From DATFKA01 sp035268885 (GTDB lineage Bacteria; Bacteroidota; Bacteroidia; Chitinophagales; Saprospiraceae), in assembly GCA_035268885.1 (NCBI GenBank), contig DATFKA010000108.1:1-64000 (forward strand): a stretch of DNA of 64,000 nt, written 5' to 3'. The notes beneath the pieces were generated by a model, which ran no database searches, was not told where the DNA came from, and was given only the letters and a program-made list of their open reading frames with translations. How positions within the stretch are numbered: position 1 is the first letter of the stretch; each line of letters begins with the position of its first letter. Below are positions 27,110-35,778 of the stretch, piece by piece. The position numbers were made by a program, and so were the translations under genes.

Positions 27110-28336
27110 ATGCAAAATACCAGAGAATTTGATCTTATTGTTTGGGGCGCCAGTGGTTTTACCGGTCGTTTGGTTGCAGAGTACCTATACCAAAAATACG
27201 GAGTGGGGAAGGATTTGTCCTGGGCCATGGCCGGGAGGAATCAGTCCAAACTGGAGCGTATCCGCTCCGAAGTAGCCGATGCTTCGGTACCGATCCTTTT
27301 AGGCGACAGCCTGGATCAGTCCAGCCTGGAAGCTATGGCAAAGCGTACCAAAGTCATTTGTACCACCGTAGGCCCCTACGGGAAATACGGCTCCAAACTG
27401 GTGGCTGCCTGTGTTGCCCAGCAGACCCACTACTGCGATTTGGCTGGTGAGGTCACCTGGATGCGGGACATGATCGATCAGCACCACGCAGCGGCGCAGG
27501 CCAATGGTACCAAGATCGTCCACACCTGTGGTTTTGATTCTATCCCTTCCGATATGGGGGTCTATTTTATGCAAAAGCAAGCCCGGGAGAAAACGGGAGA
27601 GCCCGCCACGCAGATCAAAATGCGGGTACGGGGTGCCAAGGGTGGCCTCAGTGGTGGGACCTACGCCTCGCTGGGTAATGAAATCGTAAAAGCGGAGAAA
27701 GATAAAAGTCTCTATGGGGTTTTGATTAAGCCCTACAGCCTGAACCCAAAGGGCGAACAGGAAGGACCGGATAAAAGAGACCTGCAAAAGGTAGTCTACG
27801 ACGAGACTAGCCAAAACTGGATCTTTCCCTTTATCATGGCGACCATCAACACCAAAGTCGTTCGGCGCAGTAATGCCCTGGCCGGATATCCTTACGGAAA
27901 AGATTTCCAATACGAGGAAGCTACCATGGCTGGCGACGGCTGGCAGGGAAAATTGAAAGCCTACGCGGCGGCGCTGCCCATGGGCCTGATTAGTATGGCC
28001 AAACCGGGCTCCCTGCTCAAGAAAGTAGTTGATCGCATTATGCCGGATCCGGGTGAGGGTCCCAGCAAAGCGAAAAGGGAGGCGGGGTATTTCAATTTGC
28101 GCTTTTATAATATCCTGTCCGACGGCAGCCTGGTCGTCGGGAAAGTAACCGGAGATAGAGATCCCGGCTACGGCTCGACCTGCAAGATGCTGGCCGAAAG
28201 TGCCATCTGCCTGGCCAGGGATAATACCCCGGATATTGCCGGTGTACTCACACCATCGGTGGCCATGGGCGATGCCCTGCTGGAAAGATTACAGGCCAAT
28301 GCCGGACTGACCTTTTCCTTCGGAAAGGATGGATAA
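27110..28336 (+). CDS. Saccharopine dehydrogenase-like NAD(P)-binding reductase (trans-acting enoyl-reductase type)
   Basis: This 408-aa protein begins with a Rossmann fold (LIVWGASGFTGRLVAEYL, residues 8-25) and AMAGRNQSKL, then TTVGPYGKYGS and CGFDSIPSDMGV, all hallmarks of the saccharopine-dehydrogenase-like group that includes mycobacterial trans-acting enoyl reductases and animal SCCPDH. It is probably a membrane-associated lipid or acyl reductase, and not a lysine-pathway enzyme. A hydrophobic patch is present near 285-300. It is a monocistronic gene, followed by the MITE-like element at 28397. Confidence 0.85.
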   Translation: MQNTREFDLIVWGASGFTGRLVAEYLYQKYGVGKDLSWAMAGRNQSKLERIRSEVADASVPILLGDSLDQSSLEAMAKRTKVICTTVGPYGKYGSKLVAACVAQQTHYCDLAGEVTWMRDMIDQHHAAAQANGTKIVHTCGFDSIPSDMGVYFMQKQAREKTGEPATQIKMRVRGAKGGLSGGTYASLGNEIVKAEKDKSLYGVLIKPYSLNPKGEQEGPDKRDLQKVVYDETSQNWIFPFIMATINTKVVRRSNALAGYPYGKDFQYEEATMAGDGWQGKLKAYAAALPMGLISMAKPGSLLKKVVDRIMPDPGEGPSKAKREAGYFNLRFYNILSDGSLVVGKVTGDRDPGYGSTCKMLAESAICLARDNTPDIAGVLTPSVAMGDALLERLQANAGLTFSFGKDG

Positions 28337-28396
28337 AAAACATTAACCGTTGTGCGTAGGATTCCCTACGCACTACTCCCATTCGTTTTACGCATA

Positions 28397-28519
28397 GAAG
28401 TTGTTTAAGAATTCCTCGTGAGATGATTGGTAACGGCTTGGAAGTCAAGATAAAAAAGAGCTGCCGTATTGGCTTTCAATGTGTTGCAAGGACTCAGTGA
28501 GGAGTTTTTAAACAACTTC
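28397..28519. repeat. MITE-like element, copy A (123 bp)
   Basis: This is a short non-coding element with imperfect terminal inverted repeats: the left end reads GAAGTTGTTTAAGAATTCCT, and the right end, reverse-complemented, reads GAAGTTGTTTAAAAACTCCT. It is flanked by the direct repeat ATA on both sides. The interior is nearly identical to copy B at 53641-53812 except for a roughly 50-nt segment missing here. It ends 22 nt before the ATG of the exported EEP gene, so it lies in that gene's leader. Confidence 0.85.
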
Positions 28520-28541
28520 ATAAACAATAAAATCACCGTTC

Positions 28542-29339
28542 ATGCACTTTAGATACTTTTTATTTCTTACCCTCTTGTTGAGTCAACAAACGATTTTTGC
28601 CCAAGCTGCGGTCGACAGTGACCGCATCGTCAAGGTACTGACCTTTAATATCCTGCACGGGGCGACTACCCAGGGCGATTTTGATTTGGATGCCATTGCG
28701 CAGGTAATTATTGATGCCCAGCCGGATCTAGTTGCTTTACAGGAAGTAGATTTTCAGACCAATCGCGCCAAAAAGTACGATTTGGTGACCGAATTGGCCT
28801 GGCGTACTAAGCTGGCGCCTCTTTTTGGTCGGGCTATGCCCTATGACGGTGGCGAATACGGCGAGGGAGTATTGTCCAGGTACAGTTTTTTGCAAACGCG
28901 TAACGTAGCCCTGCCGCATTCGCCGGGTAAGGAGCCCCGCGCTGCACTGGAAATCCAGACCATTCTGCCCTCCGGCGACACTATCGCCTTCGTGGGGACC
29001 CATCTGGATCATACCCGGGATGCGACCGACCGCATCATGCAGGTGGAGGCGATCAATAAAGTGTTTGTTCAGAATAGGTTCCCGACCATTTTAGCCGGCG
29101 ATTTGAACGCCGTGCCGGATAGCCGGCCCATTGATATTCTAGAGGAAATGTGGCAGGGCAGCTACGATAAAGCGAATCCTGCACCGACCTATTCGTCCGA
29201 TCAGCCTACTAAAAAGATTGATTACATCATGTACTGGCCCCGGGACCGCTGGCGCGTTCTCGAGACGCAGGTCATTGCCGATCCCATCGCCTCCGACCAC
29301 TGCGCTTATCTGGTGACTTTGGAGCTTCTGGGAGGGTAG
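28542..29339 (+). CDS. Exported endonuclease/exonuclease/phosphatase (EEP) family protein
   Basis: This 265-aa protein has a signal peptide (about 1-20, TIFAQA). The EEP motifs are LTFNILHG, LVALQEVD, YGEGVLSRY, FVGTHLDH, LAGDLNAVP, TKKIDYIM and the catalytic IASDHCAYL. Exported EEP proteins in Bacteroidota act on phosphodiesters or phosphomonoesters of lipids, sugars or nucleic acids; the short form seen here resembles glycosylphosphatidylinositol-inositol or sphingomyelin-type members. Its leader contains the MITE-like element A. It is convergent with the purple-acid-phosphatase-like gene, 2 nt apart. Confidence 0.88.
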   Translation: MHFRYFLFLTLLLSQQTIFAQAAVDSDRIVKVLTFNILHGATTQGDFDLDAIAQVIIDAQPDLVALQEVDFQTNRAKKYDLVTELAWRTKLAPLFGRAMPYDGGEYGEGVLSRYSFLQTRNVALPHSPGKEPRAALEIQTILPSGDTIAFVGTHLDHTRDATDRIMQVEAINKVFVQNRFPTILAGDLNAVPDSRPIDILEEMWQGSYDKANPAPTYSSDQPTKKIDYIMYWPRDRWRVLETQVIADPIASDHCAYLVTLELLGG

Positions 29340-29341
29340 TT

Positions 29342-30736
29342 TTAATTCTTCTCCCGTAATCTATTCTTTTGCATATATTCCATAAACTTCAAGCGGTAGG
29401 CCTCAATCTGCTCCTCACTCATTTGGTTTTTATAGCGGGCGGGAATGTTAGCGCGCTCGGGTACGGCTTTGGGCGCTTTATCTATAAATTGGTTATGGCC
29501 ATCAGCCTGCTTATGTAACTCGAAGGCATCGTAGAGCTGGCCGGTAGCGGTATAGGCTTCGTAGCGTAACTGATCGCCATCCAGGTGGACCAACTGGTAG
29601 AGCTGGGTGTTGGAGGCAATGCGCGTAAGCCAGTCGGCAAAATTAATATTATACATCTTGGGACCACTGACTGAGACCACGTAGATGGGCCCCTTGTCCA
29701 GTGGGTCTTTGCGGCTTTCGCCAAAAGCGAGGTTGTGTCCGCGACCGTAGGTATGATCGTGTCCCTGTAGTACCAGATCAACGCCGTACTGCTCGTAGAG
29801 CGGCTGCAGATGTTCTTCCAGTTCCGGATTGTCGCGGCCCTGAGCGGTAGAGTAGATGGGGTGATGCTGAAAAACGATGGTCCAGCGGTGGGGATTGGTG
29901 GATAGAATCTGTTCCAGCCATTCTTTTTGCATAATCAATTCGGCGGGGTAGCTCAGCATGGCCTGAGTATTCAGGGAAATAAATCGAACGCCCTGATAGT
30001 CAAAATAATAGACGCTTTCGCGTAGGTCATCGGGTCCGTTTTCCGGAAAGGTAAAGGTGGGGCGCCAGTGGTTGTCCAGCACGCGTTCGCCTTCGGGCGA
30101 GCGCACGTACTCGTGGTTTCCAGGACAAGCCATTTGAGGCTTGGTGCCCGTAATCCATCCCGCTGCGTAGAACCATTCCCCCCATTCTTCGTCGCGGTTG
30201 GCGCGGTTGACCAAATCGCCAGCGTGGACCATAAAGTCCATATCGGGCATGGTGCTGTAGGCCTGGCGCACCGTGCGTGACCAGAAGGACTTCAGGCTAT
30301 TTTGGGCATCCCCAAAGTAGGCAAAGGAAAAGGGGGCTGCCGTCTGTTCAGCGGTTGTAAAGTGAAACCATTCGCTCCAACCGGCCTCACTACCTACGCG
30401 GTAGGCGTAGAGTTTATTGGGAACCAGTTGGCGGAAGGTCGCGGAGTGAAAATGTGCCGTATGATCAGTGGTCAAGAGTACCTGCGTACGCGCTTGGACC
30501 TGTTTTCTCTCCAGGGCGAAATCGGGCGAAGCATCGGCCAGGGCAATTTCTGCAAAGGCGGTATCTACCGTGGCGTCTGTTCGCCAGGTGACCGACTGGG
30601 TTGTGGCCGGGTCTTCACGCCAACTCAATACGATACGGTCGGGTATCTGGCTGGGCGGATAAATGGTTTTTTGCGCGAAAGCGCCCTGACAAAAGAGGAA
30701 CAGAAAGAGAATCGTGAGCCTGAAAGGAATCTTCAT
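29342..30736 (-). CDS. Exported purple acid phosphatase-like metallophosphoesterase
   Basis: The protein has 464 aa with a signal peptide (about 1-21, GAFAQ). An N-terminal fibronectin-like domain (about 25-125, ending YRVGSEAGWSEWFHF) is as in purple acid phosphatases. The catalytic domain has the metal motifs FAYFGDAQN, FMVHAGDLV, PGNHEY, FQHHPIYS and LQGHDHTYGR. It probably releases phosphate from organic phosphates in the periplasm. The last 60 residues are charged and lack a T9SS tail. With the exported EEP enzyme next to it, a shared phosphate-scavenging role is plausible but inferred. Confidence 0.9.
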   Translation of the reverse strand: MKIPFRLTILFLFLFCQGAFAQKTIYPPSQIPDRIVLSWREDPATTQSVTWRTDATVDTAFAEIALADASPDFALERKQVQARTQVLLTTDHTAHFHSATFRQLVPNKLYAYRVGSEAGWSEWFHFTTAEQTAAPFSFAYFGDAQNSLKSFWSRTVRQAYSTMPDMDFMVHAGDLVNRANRDEEWGEWFYAAGWITGTKPQMACPGNHEYVRSPEGERVLDNHWRPTFTFPENGPDDLRESVYYFDYQGVRFISLNTQAMLSYPAELIMQKEWLEQILSTNPHRWTIVFQHHPIYSTAQGRDNPELEEHLQPLYEQYGVDLVLQGHDHTYGRGHNLAFGESRKDPLDKGPIYVVSVSGPKMYNINFADWLTRIASNTQLYQLVHLDGDQLRYEAYTATGQLYDAFELHKQADGHNQFIDKAPKAVPERANIPARYKNQMSEEQIEAYRLKFMEYMQKNRLREKN

Positions 30737-30876
30737 AAATCTTTTTTGTACAAGTGTGCGGCTAAGTTAAAAAATCTGCCTCGGAGAAACTTCTTTTTGG
30801 TTATAAAATAGGTGTTAAAGGGAATATTCCTCTGGCTTTTTCGTAATTTATGCTCTACATCAAACGATGATTTACT

Positions 30877-31845
30877 GTGCAGGAATTTAATCTGAATACC
30901 CGTCCGGAAGTGCTTACCCGCTGGTTGCAGGAGAAGGGCTGGCTGGCAGGTGACGAACATATACAAGCTTTGGAAAAGCCCGGCGAGGGCAATATGAACG
31001 TCGTCTTGCGCCTGCGAACGGACCAACGCGCCTTTATTCTTAAGCAATCCCGGCCTTATGTCCATAAATACCAGAATATCCCGGCCCCCCTGGAGCGGAT
31101 CGCCGTGGAGCAGCAGTTTTATCAGGAAATCAAGTCGGCGCAAGTTGGCGACAGGGTGCCGGAAATCCTGGCTTACGATGCCAGCCACCACCTCTTACTG
31201 CTGGAGGATCTGGGGGAAGGGGAGGATTTGACCACTTATTATGCGGAGCGTCGGGTGCCAGCTCAAGACCGCGCAGCGCTACTTGGTTTTTTGCGTCAAG
31301 TTCACCAGCAAAGGGTCTCCGAATATCCGGCGAATCGGTCGCTACGTCAATTGAATCATCAACACATCTTTGTTCTGCCGTTTATGGAAGATAACGGTTT
31401 TGTGCTGGACGATGTTCAGGAAGGGTTGCAGGACTTGTCCATGTCTTACAAGACCGACGGTGAGCTGAAGTCTGCTGTTCAGTCTCTGGGGGCACTGTAC
31501 CTCGCGGAGGGAGATACCTTATTGCACGGCGATTATTACCCCGGTAGTTGGCTGCGCTCGGCCGGTCATTTGTACGTGATCGACCCAGAGTTCAGCTTTT
31601 TGGGTTTTCCGGAGTTTGATCTGGGGATTATGGTGGCCCATCTTATCCTGGCTACGGGCGAGGAGGACCAATTGGCGGCATGTCTATCGGCTTATGGCTT
31701 ACCCTTAGGGGAAAAGCGGACGCAGCAGATAGCCGGTACCGAGATGATGCGTCGACTGATTGGTCTGGCGCAGTTGCCCCTAGAACGGAGCCTGGAGGAG
31801 AAGGCCGCCTTATTAAAAATGGCTAGAAAAATGATAGTAGTATGA
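30877..31845 (+). CDS. Small-molecule kinase, 5-methylthioribose-kinase/APH-like
   Basis: This 322-aa cytoplasmic protein has the protein-kinase-like fold of aminoglycoside phosphotransferases. Motifs are the glycine-rich GEGNMNVVLRL near 38, FILKQSR (ATP-binding Lys), the catalytic loop LLHGDYYPGSWL, and the metal motif VIDPEFSFLGFPEFDLG. The last two have the HGDxxxGS and IDPEF.F forms of 5-methylthioribose kinase, so a pentose-type substrate is likelier than an antibiotic. Translation appears to start at GTG (30877); the ATG at 30867 is out of frame. The stop overlaps the ATG of the ADP-ribosylglycohydrolase gene by 4 nt, so the two are translationally coupled. Confidence 0.82.
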   Translation: MQEFNLNTRPEVLTRWLQEKGWLAGDEHIQALEKPGEGNMNVVLRLRTDQRAFILKQSRPYVHKYQNIPAPLERIAVEQQFYQEIKSAQVGDRVPEILAYDASHHLLLLEDLGEGEDLTTYYAERRVPAQDRAALLGFLRQVHQQRVSEYPANRSLRQLNHQHIFVLPFMEDNGFVLDDVQEGLQDLSMSYKTDGELKSAVQSLGALYLAEGDTLLHGDYYPGSWLRSAGHLYVIDPEFSFLGFPEFDLGIMVAHLILATGEEDQLAACLSAYGLPLGEKRTQQIAGTEMMRRLIGLAQLPLERSLEEKAALLKMARKMIVV

Positions 31846-33119
31846 GTATAGTACTTCGGGGTTTTGTGTTTAGTGCTCTGGCATTCCTTTTTTCCTGTAC
31901 GCCCTCGCCCGAGCGTACGGATATCCCTATGCCCTGGGAGTCGGCGCGGGACACCTCCTCCGTAAAACTGGATCAAACGGAGTTGGGTGATCGGGTACTC
32001 GGTGCCATTGTAGGCTCGGCCATCGGTGATGCCATGGGGGCTTCGACGGAGATGTGGTACCGCAAGGATATTCAAGCCCAATACGGTTACATTACGGAGT
32101 TAACCACGGCGCTGCGCGAAAAAAGTGCGGAGGGCACCTGGCGGCACAATATGGTGGCCGGATCTACAACCGATGATACGCGCTGGAAGGTGCTGATGGG
32201 GGATTACATCAATCAACATCGCGGCGAGTTGAGTACCGATCATTTCGCTGCTTTTATTACCGACTACTACGAAGATCGGGTGACCGCACTGGCCGATGCG
32301 CAGACTAAAAAGTCAACGGATGTACTCGACGAACGCATTGAGCAGCTCAACTGGATTAAGGAGTGGGCGAGGGTGACGATGGCTTACCAGCAGGGCACTA
32401 CTGCCTTTTTAGCGGCTCAACATCGCTTCTACGGTGGGGAGATGTCTTGCGCGGGGATGTTGTATTCTCCCGTATTCGGTCTGGTGGCGGCTTCTCCGGA
32501 GGAGGCATACCTCGCCGGGATTGAGCATGCCTTGTTTGATCTGGGTTACGCCAGAGACATCACGGGTCTGGTGGCGGCCATTACGAATAAAGCGCTGCAA
32601 ACCAGTAATGTAGACTCTTTACTGGCCATTCATCAGTACATCGATCCTTACGGATATCAGGATGCCCGATTGATTGGTCGGTTGAGTGTACAAATGCTGC
32701 AGGAAGCACAGGTGATGGTGCAGCAGGCGCGAACTTTGGAAGTTTCGGAGGCTGCTCCCCTGGTAATCCCAGAGGGCTTTCCGGGCACCGCAGCCGATTG
32801 GTTACAGGAGCAATATCTATTTGAAGAGCTGGAAAAACGACAAAAGGCGATTCCCTTTCACGCCGGAGAGATCTGGCAGATCCTGGTTACCGGATTACTG
32901 TACGGAGCGGGGGATTTTGAAAAGACGATGACCTTTATCGTGAATTATGGAAGGGATAATGATACGGTGGCGGCCGTAGCGGGGATGATTCTGGGTGCGG
33001 CTCTGGGCTACGATCAGCTGCCGGATGATTGGAAGACGCAGACCATCGAGGTCAGTAAAGAGGTGATGGGGCTGGATTTAGAGATGCTGGCGAAAAAAAT
33101 ATTGGTTGATATCCGGTAG
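31842..33119 (+). CDS. Lipoprotein ADP-ribosylglycohydrolase family protein
   Basis: This 425-aa protein has a lipobox (FLFSC, Cys19), so it should be exported and lipid-anchored. The ADP-ribosylglycohydrolase (DraG) fold starts at about 48 (GDRVLGAIVGSAIGDAMG). It has the two metal-binding motifs STTDDTRW near 105 and GRDNDTVAAVAGMILG near 370. The family removes ADP-ribose from proteins or nucleic acids or cleaves related N-glycosides. Most characterised members are cytosolic; an exported form suggests a nucleoside- or ADP-ribose-like extracellular substrate. The coupled upstream kinase could then act on a released ribose derivative after uptake, which is inference only. The stop codon lies within the palindrome at 33113. 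Confidence 0.88.
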   Translation: MSIVLRGFVFSALAFLFSCTPSPERTDIPMPWESARDTSSVKLDQTELGDRVLGAIVGSAIGDAMGASTEMWYRKDIQAQYGYITELTTALREKSAEGTWRHNMVAGSTTDDTRWKVLMGDYINQHRGELSTDHFAAFITDYYEDRVTALADAQTKKSTDVLDERIEQLNWIKEWARVTMAYQQGTTAFLAAQHRFYGGEMSCAGMLYSPVFGLVAASPEEAYLAGIEHALFDLGYARDITGLVAAITNKALQTSNVDSLLAIHQYIDPYGYQDARLIGRLSVQMLQEAQVMVQQARTLEVSEAAPLVIPEGFPGTAADWLQEQYLFEELEKRQKAIPFHAGEIWQILVTGLLYGAGDFEKTMTFIVNYGRDNDTVAAVAGMILGAALGYDQLPDDWKTQTIEVSKEVMGLDLEMLAKKILVDIR

Positions 33120-33146
33120 AGACAAGGCATGCCTTGTCTCTACCGG
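33113..33146. terminator. 34-bp perfect palindrome at the end of the ADP-ribosylglycohydrolase gene
   Basis: The half-site CCGGTAGAGACAAGGCA is followed directly by its exact reverse complement, giving 17 bp of perfect dyad with no spacer. It includes the stop codon of the upstream gene. There is no T-run, so it may be a bidirectional transcription stop, an mRNA end stabiliser or a dispersed repeat. Confidence 0.6.
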
Positions 33147-33154
33147 AAGGGGTT

Positions 33155-33178
33155 GGGTCGAAGCTCCTGCTTCGACCC
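33155..33178. repeat. Palindromic repeat, hairpin type, copy 1
   Basis: A perfect 10-bp stem GGGTCGAAGC / GCTTCGACCC with loop TCCT lies 8 nt after the 34-bp palindrome and 11 nt before the stop of the convergent GH3 gene. A nearly identical copy is at 61112-61135, so it is a dispersed repeat as well as a possible terminator. Confidence 0.7.
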
Positions 33179-33189
33179 GAAATGTTTCC

Positions 33190-35601
33190 TTACAATACAA
33201 TATCTATTGTCAATCCTGCATCTCTGGAGTCTTTTGCCGCCTTGATTTGATATTTACCTTCCTCCAATTGCCAGCGGTCCCCATCCTCATCCCAATAGCG
33301 CAGGTAAGAAATGGGGAATTGTAGGGTTACGGTGGCACTGGCTCCCGGTGCCAGGACTGGCGTTTTGGCGAAAGCCTGTAATTCCTGTTCGGGCCGATCA
33401 ATCTGGGAATCGGGCTTAGTGCTATAAATCTGTACGACTTCTTTGCCGGGCCGATCACCTGTATTCTGAACTTCCACGTTGACGAGGATACTATCCTCTC
33501 GCACAATCACGACCAAATCACTAAGGTCGAAATCGGTATAAGATAGTCCGGAACCAAAGGGGTAGGACACCTCTAGGGCTTCCTTATCAAAGTGGCGATA
33601 GCCGACGTAGATGCCCTCTTCGTAGCGCGTAAAGTCCACATTAGCAACTTGTTCGTCCAGGGGTTTGTCTTTTGTACCTCTGATCATGCTGAGCATATCC
33701 ATGCTGCCGCCGCCCGGAGGGAAGTTGTCATGAGAGGCGTGATCTTCTACTTCGATAGGAAAAGTCATCGGTAGTTTACCGCTGGGATTTACTTTTCCAG
33801 ACAGGATATCAGCGGCGGCATTCCCGCCTTCTTGTCCGCCCTGCCAGGCCAGTAAAATGGCATCGGGCTGCTCTTTCCAGGAGGCCGTTTCGATGACTCC
33901 GCCGATATTGAGTACGACCACGACCTGCTTACCCGCGGCTTGGAAGGCCTCGCAGGTGTTGCTTAGCATTTCTTGTTCTTCTTCAGACAGCCGGAAATCT
34001 CCTTCCACTATCCGGTCGCCCCCCTCGCCACTGTTGCGGCCTATGGTTAGGATACCAATATCAGCGGTGGCTACCACTTCGGCTAGTTGCTCTTGGGTAA
34101 GGACCAACTCTGGCGGATCGTAGGGCTGGAACATGGCCTGCATCCCTTCGGGTTTATCAAACGCTTTTTCGTTATTAGCCTTGTGGGTCTCAAAGGCTTG
34201 TTTTGCCGCTGCATTGACTTCAAATCCAGCATTGCTGAGTCCCTGTTCCAGAGAGATGGTATAGGCTTCATTTACATCTCCCGAACCTGTACCCCCCGCG
34301 ATAAAATCGTAGGAAGTGACTCCGATTAAGGCGATATTTTGAGTCTCGCGTAAGGGCAGTACGGCATTGTTTTTAAGGAGAACCATGCCCTCGGCAGCTG
34401 ATTGACGGGCGATTTTGGCGTGTGCTGCCAGATTGGGATCATTGCCGTAGTCGTAATTCTGCATCTTTTTAGAACCCAGGATAAGTTTTAAGATACGTTT
34501 TACGGAAGTATCGATGGCCTCCTGGGATAATGCTCCGTTCTCAGCAGCTTTTTTCAGGGCTTTCCATTGCAATTTGGTGCCGGGTTCTAGTAGATCATTT
34601 CCGGCACTGATCATGGCGGGCGCATCGCGGCCCCCAAACCAATCGGACATGACGATACCCTCGAAGCCCCAGTCGTCTCTTAGCACATCGGTGAGTAGGA
34701 TTTCATTTTCGGCCACGTAGCTTCCGTTTACTTTATTATAGGAAGACATAATGGTCCAGGGCTGGGCATCCTCGACAATAATCTGGAATCCTCGCAAATA
34801 GATTTCCCTTAAGGCCCGATCTGAGACGATGGCATTGTTATTATTGCGGTTGGTCTCCTGATTATTGGCTACAAAGTGTTTTACGGAAGTACCTACGCCA
34901 TTGTCTTCGATACCATTGACCATGGCGGCGCCCATTTTGCCCGTCAATAAGGGATCTTCGGAGTAGTATTCAAAATTGCGTCCGCAAAACGGATGGCGGT
35001 GAATATTGGCGCCCGGCCCCAGGATAACATCAATACCGTATTCGAGGGCTTCGCTACCCATGGCATCACCCACTTGGTAGACCAGGTCCTTATTCCAGCT
35101 GGAAGCTAGTAATGAGGCAATGGGGAAAGCGGTACAGTAGTACGTCCGGTCTTCTCCTTTACGAGTGGGCTGAATACGAAGTCCCGCCGGCCCGTCAGAC
35201 AAATAAATGGTAGGAATACCCAGGCGAGGGGTGGGGACAATCGTACCCACTGCTCCGGGAATAACCTGACCAATCTCTCCACGGCCGAGCGCGGAGGCGA
35301 TTCCAGACCCCTTCAGCAGGTGAATCTTTTCCTCCTGCGTCATTTTGGAGAGCAGATCATCAGCCCGGGCCTCGATGGAGCGACGATCATCCTCGTAGAT
35401 GTCTAACTGTTCGTTACCATTGCGGTCCAGAAAGGTATAAGCATCGATGGTCAACTCCTGAATGTCTTGTTTTTCGGTGTAGTTTTTTTCAAAATCCAGA
35501 AAGGTATTTTTGAGGTACATCCAACCGCCCGCTCCGGCCATAGCCACGAGCAGAAGTAAAGAACCGAGTACGATTAAGGTTATTTTTAGCCACTTGTTCA
35601 T
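33190..35601 (-). CDS. Glycoside hydrolase family 3 beta-glucosidase-like enzyme
   Basis: This 803-aa enzyme is held by an N-terminal membrane anchor (about 7-29, LIVLGSLLLLVAMAGAGGW) without an obvious cleavage site. The GH3 N-domain contains LSDGPAGLR, GPGANIHRHPFCGRNFEYYSED written here as two adjacent motifs (GPGANIHR and NFEYYSEDP), KHFVANNQE, and the nucleophile loop GIVMSDWFGG (Asp near 320). The C-terminal sandwich (LLKNNAVLPL, GTGSGDVN) and a fibronectin-III-like tail (SYPFGSGLSYTDF) follow. It is probably a beta-glucosidase or beta-xylosidase acting in the periplasm. An inverted-repeat element lies 20 nt upstream of its start. Confidence 0.92.
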   Translation of the reverse strand: MNKWLKITLIVLGSLLLLVAMAGAGGWMYLKNTFLDFEKNYTEKQDIQELTIDAYTFLDRNGNEQLDIYEDDRRSIEARADDLLSKMTQEEKIHLLKGSGIASALGRGEIGQVIPGAVGTIVPTPRLGIPTIYLSDGPAGLRIQPTRKGEDRTYYCTAFPIASLLASSWNKDLVYQVGDAMGSEALEYGIDVILGPGANIHRHPFCGRNFEYYSEDPLLTGKMGAAMVNGIEDNGVGTSVKHFVANNQETNRNNNNAIVSDRALREIYLRGFQIIVEDAQPWTIMSSYNKVNGSYVAENEILLTDVLRDDWGFEGIVMSDWFGGRDAPAMISAGNDLLEPGTKLQWKALKKAAENGALSQEAIDTSVKRILKLILGSKKMQNYDYGNDPNLAAHAKIARQSAAEGMVLLKNNAVLPLRETQNIALIGVTSYDFIAGGTGSGDVNEAYTISLEQGLSNAGFEVNAAAKQAFETHKANNEKAFDKPEGMQAMFQPYDPPELVLTQEQLAEVVATADIGILTIGRNSGEGGDRIVEGDFRLSEEEQEMLSNTCEAFQAAGKQVVVVLNIGGVIETASWKEQPDAILLAWQGGQEGGNAAADILSGKVNPSGKLPMTFPIEVEDHASHDNFPPGGGSMDMLSMIRGTKDKPLDEQVANVDFTRYEEGIYVGYRHFDKEALEVSYPFGSGLSYTDFDLSDLVVIVREDSILVNVEVQNTGDRPGKEVVQIYSTKPDSQIDRPEQELQAFAKTPVLAPGASATVTLQFPISYLRYWDEDGDRWQLEEGKYQIKAAKDSRDAGLTIDIVL

Positions 35602-35621
35602 AAGTAGATCTTATGCTTTAT

Positions 35622-35671
35622 GAAGTTGTCTAAAGTTTTCGCGCCTTCAGCAGAAAACATTAGACAACTTC
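35622..35671. repeat. Short inverted-repeat element, copy C (50 bp, MITE-like ends)
   Basis: Left arm GAAGTTGTCTAAAGTTTTC and right arm GAAAACATTAGACAACTTC are complementary at 18 of 19 positions around a 12-nt centre. Direct repeats TAT flank it on both sides. The ends share the GAAGTTG..TAA core with elements A and B, but the interior is unrelated. It lies 20 nt upstream of the GH3 start codon and would form a strong hairpin in that mRNA leader. Confidence 0.75.
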
Positions 35672-35778
35672 TATTATAGTATTAAAAACCGGAGACTAAA
35701 ATTACCGCATTTTTTGGAAAAAAAGACTGATTTTTATCGCCGGGATAGGGGGATCATACTTGACTTCTATTCCTTGGT

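Noticed and set aside
28397..28519. Element A as a conserved small RNA or riboswitch.
   Set aside because: Terminal inverted repeats with 3-bp target duplications, seen also in copies B and C upstream of unrelated genes, fit a mobile element better.
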